Source: DASXZH01 sp963829965 (GTDB lineage Bacteria > Armatimonadota > Fimbriimonadia > Fimbriimonadales > Fimbriimonadaceae). From it: a DNA stretch of 64,000 nt. Each line of letters starts with the position of its first letter. The stretch's first letter is position 1. A model generated the notes under the pieces. The model had not been told where the DNA came from, did no database searches, and saw only the letters and a list, made by a program, of their open reading frames with translations. This document shows, one piece after another, positions 29,757-37,712 of the stretch. Location: NCBI GenBank assembly GCA_963829965.1, contig CAWHLK010000013.1, positions 14,866-78,865 on the forward strand, in the 5' to 3' direction. The translations under genes were made by a program, and so were the position numbers.

Positions 29757-30638
29757 TTAGCCCCCCTCGTAATACACGCGGCGCTCTCCATATTTGAGGG
29801 CCGAGAGCGTAAGCACAACGACGATCACAAACAGTATCCAGCCAAGCGCGCAAGCGTAGCCCATCTTCTGATAAACCATGGCGTTGTTGTAGATCATCAT
29901 CGCGTAAAAGTAGGTCGAGCGAGCGGGGGAGCCGTCGGTTCCGTACATCACGTACGAGCCGGTGAAATACTGCAGGCTCCCGATAATTGCCATGAGAACA
30001 TTGAATAGAATGACCGGCGACATCAGTGGGATCGTCACATTCTTCGTCTTTTGCCATGGTGATGCCCCGTCCAGGTCCGCGGCTTCGTACAGCGCCTTAG
30101 GCACCTGCTGCAAGCCGGCCAAGTAGATAACAACGGCATTGCCGCCCGTCCAAATGGCGAGGAAAACAAGCACGGGCTTGGCCCAGGTGGGATCGGAAAG
30201 CCAGTTCGGCCCTTTCACTCCTACGAGGCCGAGCACATAGTTCACCACGCCGTTGTCCGGGTTGAAAAGCGACAAGCCCAGGATCGCCAGCGGCACCGCG
30301 GGAACCAGCGATGGCACAAAGAAGAGGGTTCGAAAGAAGGACTGGCCCTTCACATTCGCATTCAACAGAATGGCGACCGCAAGATTGATCACCGTTCCAA
30401 CCGGTATAGCAATCAAAGCAAAGATGAAAGTGTTCTTCAGGCTGATGTAAAAGTCCTCGTCGTGAAAAATGTGAATGTAGTTTCTAAGCCCGGTAAACAA
30501 GGGTGGTTTGAGCACCGAGTAGTCGCAAAGGCTGTAATAGAGCGAAGCGAAGATCGGATAGGCGATAAAAACCAACAGCCCGATAATCCAAGGAGCGGCA
30601 AATAAAAAGCCTGCAATCGCTTCGCGCTTGCGCGTCAC
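29757..30638 (-). CDS. ABC sugar transporter permease, MalF/UgpA type
   Basis: 293 residues from a GTG start whose bases overlap the stop of the binding-protein gene (GTGA). Multiple membrane helices (AGFLFAAPWIIGLLVFIAY and others) and the EAA motif (LYEAADLDGASPWQKTKN). It forms the heterodimeric channel with the MalG-type permease next to it. Longer reading to 30836 would sit inside the binding-protein gene and is rejected. Confidence 0.93.
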   Translation of the reverse strand: MTRKREAIAGFLFAAPWIIGLLVFIAYPIFASLYYSLCDYSVLKPPLFTGLRNYIHIFHDEDFYISLKNTFIFALIAIPVGTVINLAVAILLNANVKGQSFFRTLFFVPSLVPAVPLAILGLSLFNPDNGVVNYVLGLVGVKGPNWLSDPTWAKPVLVFLAIWTGGNAVVIYLAGLQQVPKALYEAADLDGASPWQKTKNVTIPLMSPVILFNVLMAIIGSLQYFTGSYVMYGTDGSPARSTYFYAMMIYNNAMVYQKMGYACALGWILFVIVVVLTLSALKYGERRVYYEGG

Positions 30639-31975
30639 TTGCCCGCCGCCTTGCGCTCGGCGTTGATTGTGTCCACGTCGTCCTGCAACGCTTGCGCTTT
30701 CTCCTGAAGCTCCTTCATGGCTTCGGCCGGCGTCTTCGTGCCGAGGTTCATTTCGTCGATTAGGGGCTCCAACTGGCTGTCCATTTCGCCCCAGATCGGT
30801 GTCTTGGGAGCGGATACCACGTTCTTGCCAAAGCAAAGGTCGCGAAAGAATTTGACATAAGGATTGGGGTGAACCCGTTCAAACTCCGCGCTTTCCACCG
30901 CCAGCGGTGAGAACTTCTTTTGCTTGAGGCATAGTTCCTCCATTTCCGGCTGAGACTGCATGAACTTTAAGAACTCGAAAGCTTCCTTGGGGTGGGGCGC
31001 GCCTGCGGGCATGATGATGATGTCCATGTCGCAAACGGTCGTGTCCTTTAGGTCCGGCCTGTTCTGGGGGTACGGGAAAGGCACAACACCCCATTTCATG
31101 TTCTTGTTGTTCTTTGCGATGAAATTGGCCATCCACACGCCTTGGATCTCGCTCGCGAGCTTGCCGTTGATGAACCCGTTCGTGGGGGAATCGAAGCTTC
31201 CAAAACCTTTTTGATAGCTGGTGTATGCGGCCGGGCCATACCGCTTTGCGAAGGAAGCCATCCATTCGTATCCGCGGACGTTCTCCGGCCGGTCCGCTGT
31301 CACTTTGTGAGTCTTTTCATCGTAGAGCGAACCGCCGAAGAAGTAGGGCCAAACAAAATTCCACCAACCCGGCTCGCTAGGCATGAAGCCTGCCTCCAGG
31401 ATTTTGCCGTCCTGGATCTTGCCAAGCTTGCGGTCCATCGCGTCCAGTTCCTCGATTGTTTTAGGCGGGTTGTTTGGATCCCAGCCGCCATCCCGGAGCA
31501 GAGTCTTATTGTAGTGGAGTGCAATCGTGGCGGGCGTGGTAGGAAGGGCGTAAAGCCGGCCATCCATGGTGCAGATATCGTAGCAGGCGGGGATGTAGTG
31601 GCTGCGCGGGAGCCCGCCCTTATCGGTCATGTCTGTGAGGTCCGTTGTGGCATCGTATTCCACGTAACGTGGCATCACGCCGGCTTGCAGGCCGGCGAGA
31701 TCGGGGGGAATGCCGCTTGCCGTGGCGAGCATTGTCTTCGCGTCGATATCGCTGACGCTCAGGTAGTTGACGAAGATCTTGTCCTGGCTTCGGTTGAAGT
31801 CATTCACCACGTCCCGCATGGCGTCCGCCTCAACGCTGGTCCATTTTTCCCAATAAGTGACAACTACTCGGTTGCCGTGGGGCACCGGCCGGACAATCCA
31901 CTCGGAATAGATCGCCGTCGCCACGACGACAACCCCCAACAATGTCATCACGAATCGGCTTCGACCGCTTTGCAA
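30635..31975 (-). CDS. Extracellular sugar-binding protein, family 1
   Basis: Substrate-binding protein of a carbohydrate ABC importer, 446 residues. The N-terminal membrane anchor FVMTLLGVVVVATAIYSEWI has no lipobox, so it is probably tethered by an uncleaved helix or Sec-cleaved. Typical family features are VVTYWEKWTSVEADAMRDVV, LHYNKTLLRDGGWD, NGKLASEIQGVW and PKEAFEFLKFM. The start is TTG 31975, with TAATCT 6 nt upstream and no Shine-Dalgarno sequence. It is first in an operon with two permeases, convergent to GH20. Confidence 0.92.
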   Translation of the reverse strand: MQSGRSRFVMTLLGVVVVATAIYSEWIVRPVPHGNRVVVTYWEKWTSVEADAMRDVVNDFNRSQDKIFVNYLSVSDIDAKTMLATASGIPPDLAGLQAGVMPRYVEYDATTDLTDMTDKGGLPRSHYIPACYDICTMDGRLYALPTTPATIALHYNKTLLRDGGWDPNNPPKTIEELDAMDRKLGKIQDGKILEAGFMPSEPGWWNFVWPYFFGGSLYDEKTHKVTADRPENVRGYEWMASFAKRYGPAAYTSYQKGFGSFDSPTNGFINGKLASEIQGVWMANFIAKNNKNMKWGVVPFPYPQNRPDLKDTTVCDMDIIIMPAGAPHPKEAFEFLKFMQSQPEMEELCLKQKKFSPLAVESAEFERVHPNPYVKFFRDLCFGKNVVSAPKTPIWGEMDSQLEPLIDEMNLGTKTPAEAMKELQEKAQALQDDVDTINAERKAAGK

Positions 31976-31981
31976 GGTGAC

Positions 31982-31989
31982 AGATTATC
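31982..31989 (-). promoter_or_regulatory. GATAAT/TAATCT -10 element before the ABC operon TTG
   Basis: On the minus strand GATAATCT ends 6 nt before the TTG start at 31975. GATAAT is also a near-consensus -10. The operon's first gene would then be leaderless on a TTG. Confidence 0.5.
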
Positions 31990-32126
31990 ACAATAGGCTT
32001 CGCCGTCACGAGTGACGTGTGACGATCGATAAGTGGCGGCGCCCAAGGTCTGCCATTAGCCCCCAAGGGTGATTGCTTAGTGGTCCGAACTCGCCACTCG
32101 TGACCCGTTTCCCATAACTGCGAAGC

Positions 32127-32160
32127 AAAAAAATGGGCCAGAAGATAAATCTTCCGGCCC
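32127..32160 (-). terminator. Intrinsic terminator downstream of proS
   Basis: On the minus strand a 12-bp stem (GGGCCGGAAGAT with ATCTTCTGGCCC, one G-T type mismatch) and a 2-base loop are followed by A and seven T. Orientation fits termination of proS transcripts. Confidence 0.85.
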
Positions 32161-32305
32161 TGAATCCCGGCGGCTACCCGTGGTCCACGAGCACCAGACC
32201 GTTTCCGGCCCTGGCTCAAAGAGTTTAAGCCTACATTCAAATAATACGCCAAACCGGAGGCCACTGCAACCGATCATGGACACAATTTCTTGGGAGTTTT
32301 CCACA

Positions 32306-34075
32306 CTAGGAAGTCTTTTGCTGTCCGACCGTGTGAGCGCTTTCCGAGAGTTCTGCGAACATCCCTTGGATTGTTTTCTTAAGAAAATCGACGACTTCGG
32401 CATAGGGAACAACCGTTCGGGACCCATTCGAGCGAAGTTTAACTTCAACGGAATCCGTAGATAGCGACCGGTCCGAGATAATGACTTGGATCGGCAAACC
32501 TCGAAGGTCTGCATCCGCAAACTTCACACCCGCCGTCGTTGGGCGGTCGTCAAACAAAACTTCAACACCTGCTCCCATCAATTCCAAATAGAAGGCTTCC
32601 GCCTTCTTTACGTTGGCCTCATCCCTGCAAAGAGAAACCAATGCCACATGATATGGCGCGATACTGATCGGCAGTTTCAGGCCTTGCTCGTCGTGATATT
32701 CCTCCGCCGCACACGCCAATACCCTTCCCACGCCAATACCATACGAACCCATCACCACCGGCACGGATTCGCCGCTTTCCAGCGTCACGTACACCTTGTT
32801 CGCCTCTGTGTACTTGGTGCCAAGTTGGAAAATGTTCCCGACCTCAACCCCGCGCTTCTCCACCAATCGCCCGCCCAGTAGGCTCTCAAAGCCTTCTTGA
32901 GCATCCGCGATATTGCCCACGATGTCGGCAGCGAAATCGCGTCCATAATTGGTATTCAGCAAGTGATAGCCAGCCTTGTTCGCCCCGGCAACAAGGTTGC
33001 TGGTCTCAGCAACAGAGTCGTCCACAATCACCAGCGTGCCTTCGCGTTGAATCCCAATCGCCGAGCCATAACCCGCCACCGCGCCTATGGAAGCAATCTC
33101 ATCCGCAACTGCGGGGCGAATCTCCAAGGCGCCGAGCCGGTTTCGCAGCATAGTCAGATTGACTTCCAAATCCCCTCGAATGAGAGCGACCACAACCTTG
33201 CTGGGCGTTTCACCAGCAAAAGTAGCGACCTGAAACAGTGCTTTCGCGGTCTGCATCGGCGAAATCTTAAGAAAGTCGGCAAGGTCGGCAATCGTTTCCG
33301 TCCCAGGGGTCTCAATCTCAGACAACGGCAACGACGTGCCGCCATCGAACTTCGGCTTCGCAAATACTGCTGCTTCCCGGTTGGCGGCGTAGTCGCCGGA
33401 CTCGGACAGAATGATCGTGTCTTCGCCAATGGGAGTCAGATAAATGAACTCGTGCGCGAGCTTCCCGCCCATCATGCCCACATCGCTCCCAACCGCGACC
33501 AGAGGAAGCCCCACGCGCGCTCCAATCCGCATATAAGCCGTGTAATGGCGGGCATACTGAGTCCGCAAACCCTCCTCGTCCGTGTCCAGCGAGTAGGAGT
33601 CCTTCATGATGAACTCGCGGACCCTGATGAGCCCGCCCCGTGGGCGCGCTTCATCCCGAAACTTGGTCTGGATTTGGTAAATGAGCTGGGGCAGGTTCTT
33701 GACCGACCGAATATGGGAAGCCGCCAACTCGCCCACGATTTCTTCGTGGGTCATCGCGAGTGCCATGTCGTGGCCCTTGCGGTCCTTGAACCGCACCATC
33801 GAGTCGTCGATGTCGTACCATCGACCGGTCCGTTGCCAAGGCTCGGCTGGATGAACGACCGGCATGCTTAGTTCCTGCCCGCCAATAGCGTCCATCTCCT
33901 CCCGCAGTATCTGCTCGATCTTCCGAATCGACCGCCACGCCAGTGGCAGATAAGAAAAGATGCCTGCGGACAGTTTGTCAATGTAGCCCGCTCTCACCAG
34001 CAACTGCTGGGAAAGGATGTGCTCGTCAGCAGGCGCCTCTCTGCGGGTCTCTCCAAATAAACTCGAAACTTTCAT
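32306..34075 (-). CDS. proS: Prolyl-tRNA synthetase, bacterial type with editing insert
   Basis: Charges tRNA-Pro. 589 residues. Class II core: motif 1 region near residues 60-80, motif 2 in RPRGGLIRVREFIMKDSYS, motif 3 in GSYGIGVGRVLACAAE. The YbaK-type INS editing domain lies between about residues 225 and 390 (FLKISPMQTAKALFQ, VVVALIRGDLEVNLTML), and the anticodon-binding domain is C-terminal. It starts at ATG 34075, with GAGAGG upstream, 54 bases after the Fpg/Nei gene, so the two may share a transcript. It ends before a clear terminator. Confidence 0.97.
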   Translation of the reverse strand: MKVSSLFGETRREAPADEHILSQQLLVRAGYIDKLSAGIFSYLPLAWRSIRKIEQILREEMDAIGGQELSMPVVHPAEPWQRTGRWYDIDDSMVRFKDRKGHDMALAMTHEEIVGELAASHIRSVKNLPQLIYQIQTKFRDEARPRGGLIRVREFIMKDSYSLDTDEEGLRTQYARHYTAYMRIGARVGLPLVAVGSDVGMMGGKLAHEFIYLTPIGEDTIILSESGDYAANREAAVFAKPKFDGGTSLPLSEIETPGTETIADLADFLKISPMQTAKALFQVATFAGETPSKVVVALIRGDLEVNLTMLRNRLGALEIRPAVADEIASIGAVAGYGSAIGIQREGTLVIVDDSVAETSNLVAGANKAGYHLLNTNYGRDFAADIVGNIADAQEGFESLLGGRLVEKRGVEVGNIFQLGTKYTEANKVYVTLESGESVPVVMGSYGIGVGRVLACAAEEYHDEQGLKLPISIAPYHVALVSLCRDEANVKKAEAFYLELMGAGVEVLFDDRPTTAGVKFADADLRGLPIQVIISDRSLSTDSVEVKLRSNGSRTVVPYAEVVDFLKKTIQGMFAELSESAHTVGQQKTS

Positions 34076-34129
34076 CTTAAGCCGCCTCTCATGACGGGCT
34101 CAAGGTCCGAGGCGAAAAAGGATTATGAA

Positions 34130-34906
34130 CTACTTGGACTGGCAATTGGGGCAGAAATAGGTGGAGCGACCCTTCCCTTGGCCCTGATAGATGCGCTCGA
34201 TCTTGATCCCGCAAACCAGACAAGGTTGGTGGAACCGCTTGTAAACGTACCGGCGATAGCCCTGTGCGAACAGCTCGGGCGTTGTGGTGATGATGCCAGG
34301 GCTGGTGATATCGTGCGTCATCTGATCGTGCAAGAACGCATAAAGAACGTCCAGCTCCTGAGGGCATAACGCGGAAACTTCCCGTAACGGATGAACCCGA
34401 GCAATGAACATTGCTTCCGATTTGTATATGTTTCCGACCCCGGAGATTAACTCTTGGTTAAGCAGGGCCTCTCCTAGGCTTTGCGCGGAATGCACGAACC
34501 GCTCGAACGCCACTTGTTGGTTTGGAGCGACAATGATGTCCGGCCCAAGCCGTTCCTTGATCGCTTCCACTTCTTCCTGACTCACGAGCCTCAAGATCCC
34601 GCCGCCGTAGTATCCGAGGCAACCGGAATCAAACTCGAAACAGGTGCTTAGCCGCTTCTTTCCGCAGAGCGGCGAGCAGTCCTCGCACCACCTTCCCCAC
34701 ATAAGCATGTGATTGTGCAGAATCTGGCCGTTGGTAAACGTTATAAATATGTTTTTACCTTTAACATCAATTGAACTGATTCGGTTGGGTAGATCGATGT
34801 GGAGGTGTTTCTTGGAACCGGGCGGATGATAAACCCTAAGAATCGGTGCCCCCGCAAAGCTCTCTATGAGCTTGCCCAGGCGTTTAACTTGAGGTCCCTC
34901 TGGCAT
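34130..34906 (-). CDS. Fpg/Nei-family DNA glycosylase (endonuclease VIII-like)
   Basis: Base-excision repair enzyme for oxidised bases. ATG 34906 gives MPEGPQVKRL; Pro2 and Glu3 are the catalytic residues, which decides the start. Other features are the KGKNIFITF beta strand with the conserved Lys, HNHMLMWGRW, the H2TH region (GEALLNQELISGVGNIYKSE) and the C-terminal zinc finger (CLVCG with CPNCQSK). The Nei2 branch is likelier than MutM from the short lobe sequences. Length 258 residues. It is divergent from a YjbR protein. Confidence 0.93.
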   Translation of the reverse strand: MPEGPQVKRLGKLIESFAGAPILRVYHPPGSKKHLHIDLPNRISSIDVKGKNIFITFTNGQILHNHMLMWGRWCEDCSPLCGKKRLSTCFEFDSGCLGYYGGGILRLVSQEEVEAIKERLGPDIIVAPNQQVAFERFVHSAQSLGEALLNQELISGVGNIYKSEAMFIARVHPLREVSALCPQELDVLYAFLHDQMTHDITSPGIITTTPELFAQGYRRYVYKRFHQPCLVCGIKIERIYQGQGKGRSTYFCPNCQSK

Positions 34907-35000
34907 ATGTCTCGCTGCCCCCAAATGGCGATATGCATTTATACGCCACGCTCCGAACATTGAGGAAACGTTTTCGTGTTTGGCGTCCGTCGGTATCGCG

Positions 35001-35372
35001 ATGGCCTCACCTTCTGAAGTGCTGGAGCTCTTTCAAAGAGTGCGGGAGTTCTGCCTCTCGCACCCCCTGACCTACGAAAAGCTGAGCCATGGGGCGCCCG
35101 CATTCTTTATCGAGAAAGGCGGCAGCTTCGCAACCCTCTGGGACAATCACCACAACGACGGCAACGTCGCTTTACTCGTGGCCGCGCCTCCCGGTATTCA
35201 GGAAGCGCTAGTTTCTTCCGACGCCAAGATTTTCTACCGTCCACCGTACGTCGGCCCCTCCGGTTGGATCGGCGTCAGGTTGGATCGAGGACTGCCATGG
35301 GACGAGATTGATGCCCTCGTCGCCGAAAGCTACGCGTTCATTAACTCCAAAAAGAAGCGTCCCCAACGATAG
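35001..35372 (+). CDS. MmcQ/YjbR family protein
   Basis: 123 residues of the YjbR (CyaY-like fold) family, often a DNA-binding or phosphotransfer-associated small protein of unclear role. Pattern: FCLSHPLTYEKLSHGAPAFF, FATLWDNHHNDG, FYRPPYVGPSGWIGVRLD and a C-terminal helix. ATG 35001 is chosen; a TTG at 34980 would add seven residues. Confidence 0.85.
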   Translation: MASPSEVLELFQRVREFCLSHPLTYEKLSHGAPAFFIEKGGSFATLWDNHHNDGNVALLVAAPPGIQEALVSSDAKIFYRPPYVGPSGWIGVRLDRGLPWDEIDALVAESYAFINSKKKRPQR

Positions 35373-35422
35373 GTCAAACCTCGGCGTTTCATCGCCAAGC
35401 CTAAAGCGTTCAATATGTAGTG

Positions 35423-37531
35423 ATGAGAAGTGCGGCCGTTATCGCCGTCATAACTGCACTGTCCGGCGCATGCGGATGGGCCCAAAGGCCGAGTGCCAAC
35501 TGGACCCCGCCCCACACGGGCATCAATAGCGCCTACGTTAAGGCTACCGCCGAGTTGCTAGGACACGGTTTGGCTGACCCGAGGGGGCGCCAGTTTGCCA
35601 AGGTGCTCATTTCCGGAGTTGATGATGGTTTGACCGAGGGAGAACACATCGAGGCTTTCGGATGGGTTTCCAAGGACGGCAAAGATGCGGTTCTCGTCGA
35701 CGGTCTGGACTCAAAGATCCAGAGCGTGGTTGGGCCCGCTGATTTCAAAAGCGCGATGCTGCTCAGCCCGCGCAGGCAGCTTAGGGAGCCGGGCCCGCCT
35801 ATCAACGCAATCTCGCTTTCGACGCCGGCCTTGTTGCTTGTCCTCGGACAGGCGGATCTCGCGGAAAAGGCCTACAGATTCTGGACCGATCGATTGTCTG
35901 CCTCTCTGACGGATGATATGTTCCGTGAACTGGAAGCATGCAATCGCTTTCCGGCTGCACAGGCGCTGACAGAAGCGCGAGACAGGGATGGGCTTGCCTC
36001 AGTAGAAAGGGCGATCGAAGTGGACCAAATTTGGGAGGCGAACGCCAATGAACGCGGCTCGAACCAATTGGCGGACATTCAAAAGCATGGCAAAGAGATG
36101 CGGGTGCTCCAGGCGGATTTTACGCGGCGCATTCGCCATCCAAAACCGGGGCCCGTCGACGTTCAAGAGGTGGCCAAGCTCAACAAGCCCCAACAAGTTG
36201 CGCAACTGGTAGCTGCTTTGGATACCGCCGGCGCTAGGCAAAAAGGGAAGGTCAGCAACCAGCCGCTGGAACAGGACTCGCTGGTAAAGGCAATCGAGGC
36301 GGAAGGGCAGGACGCTATTCCGTGTTTGATTGATGTCATTCAGAACGACAACCGGCTAACGCGCGCAATCACCACAGGATTCGGTTCCATCCCAATGTCC
36401 CCCATGGACTCCTTGAATGTCGATTTCCATTCCGTAAGGGAAGCCGCGTGGGACTTGATTGTGGACTTGTGGCCATCCGGCCAGGCATGTTATAGAGAAG
36501 ATCCGACCGAGGAAGCGGGCGTCTTACGCGCAACGTGGGGGCGGATTTCTAAACTCACCGAACCCGAGCGGTGGCTGACCGTGCTTGAAGATAATAATGC
36601 CAACCCGGAATGGTGGGTCCAAGCCGCGAATTATCTAGTCCAAGCTGAAGAAAAGTCCATAAAGGGCGAAGCCTCAAGGGTAACTGGGAGGCCGCAAATC
36701 GGAGCACTAATGACGTTACGGGCCATGGAAGAGGCCGAAACCTCAGTTAATCGCAACTACGGTTACGCCCTCGCCATTGGCCATAGCCTGGCCCAGTGGG
36801 ATTTGGCAGCCTCGGCCAAAACAAACAAGCTGGTCTGCGGCAATATCCTCGGGTCTGTTCAAAACCTGGGCTACGATCCGATTCATATGTTGGGCGACGC
36901 GTTCGGAAAGGTCATCTGCGACCGGGTGGCGGCGAGAGACACCGTTTCCGCCTCTCAAGACTTTGATAAGTTCGCAGGCTTCATCGATCCGAATCAGGAG
37001 ATGCCGATCAAGTTGTTCCGCATCCTCTGGGCCTATCCTGAGAACGCTGGGACGAACGCCGTGGGCGAGAAAGTCTTTGACCGCTATGTCGCGTTCCTAA
37101 ATTCTCCCACCCTTAACAGCCACCTACTCTTGGCCAGCATCCCGCAGGCCATTGCTTCGCCCCTTCTCGAATCGGCGCCATTCCGGAGGTTCGTCGCCAA
37201 ATGCCTTGCAGCCACCGGCCCAAAGGGAACAGCATGGTACAACGACAATGGAGGTAACGGCCAATTTGTTTGTCAGATTGCCGGCTTCGAAGCCTGGAGC
37301 AGCGCTACCAAGAGCTTAGCGCCGACTGCGCCGCTGGATGAACATACACCAGTTACTCTGGCCGATCTGGTCGCCCAGGATGTCGCCGGCCTTCAGGGTG
37401 CACCCGAATTCTCTATGGTTTGGCCAGACTCCAAGCGCGCCACTGCCAGAGCAGAGATCATCCAATGGTTGCAAGACGATCATCGAGACTGGACGGCGAT
37501 CGTTGGTGGATCATCGTTCTGGGACCGGTAG
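35423..37531 (+). CDS. Large secreted protein of unknown function
   Basis: 702 residues with a signal peptide (RSAAVIAVITALSGACGWA). The mature protein is mostly helical and has no motif I can assign. Notable stretches are LVKAIEAEGQDAIPCLIDVI and LVADLWP-like helical repeats reminiscent of HEAT-type scaffolds. It might be distantly related to the TPR family at 12.6-18.3 kb in role, but I see no direct alignment. Start is ATG 35423 (GTG 35420 is also in frame). It is intact in spite of its length. Confidence 0.7.
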   Translation: MRSAAVIAVITALSGACGWAQRPSANWTPPHTGINSAYVKATAELLGHGLADPRGRQFAKVLISGVDDGLTEGEHIEAFGWVSKDGKDAVLVDGLDSKIQSVVGPADFKSAMLLSPRRQLREPGPPINAISLSTPALLLVLGQADLAEKAYRFWTDRLSASLTDDMFRELEACNRFPAAQALTEARDRDGLASVERAIEVDQIWEANANERGSNQLADIQKHGKEMRVLQADFTRRIRHPKPGPVDVQEVAKLNKPQQVAQLVAALDTAGARQKGKVSNQPLEQDSLVKAIEAEGQDAIPCLIDVIQNDNRLTRAITTGFGSIPMSPMDSLNVDFHSVREAAWDLIVDLWPSGQACYREDPTEEAGVLRATWGRISKLTEPERWLTVLEDNNANPEWWVQAANYLVQAEEKSIKGEASRVTGRPQIGALMTLRAMEEAETSVNRNYGYALAIGHSLAQWDLAASAKTNKLVCGNILGSVQNLGYDPIHMLGDAFGKVICDRVAARDTVSASQDFDKFAGFIDPNQEMPIKLFRILWAYPENAGTNAVGEKVFDRYVAFLNSPTLNSHLLLASIPQAIASPLLESAPFRRFVAKCLAATGPKGTAWYNDNGGNGQFVCQIAGFEAWSSATKSLAPTAPLDEHTPVTLADLVAQDVAGLQGAPEFSMVWPDSKRATARAEIIQWLQDDHRDWTAIVGGSSFWDR

Positions 37532-37712
37532 AAAGCGCTTCATGCAATTAATTGTTTTATTGCTCCTCAATTGCGCATGCATTCATTTTTCTGGCGTAAG
37601 AATCCTAAATGGGCGAAGCGAGATATAGAATGCAACACCCTGGCATGATTGATCGGCATCGGCCATAATCTGGCTTCGCCTTGCAGCAGATTCGGTAGAC
37701 AAGTGGAAGGAT

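Larger units (their letters stand above)
31976..32305. other. Intergenic region with heptamer repeats and terminator
   Basis: 330 bases without a gene. It contains a GTGACG-type block (32002-32023, including the palindrome CGTCACGAGTGACG), an inverted copy (about 32092-32112), a CCCAT...ATGGG hairpin and the proS terminator at 32127-32160. Confidence 0.6.

Noticed and set aside
32002..32015. CGTCACGAGTGACG as a regulator operator
   Set aside because: It sits within a GTGACG heptamer block that recurs elsewhere away from promoters, so repeat origin is likelier.
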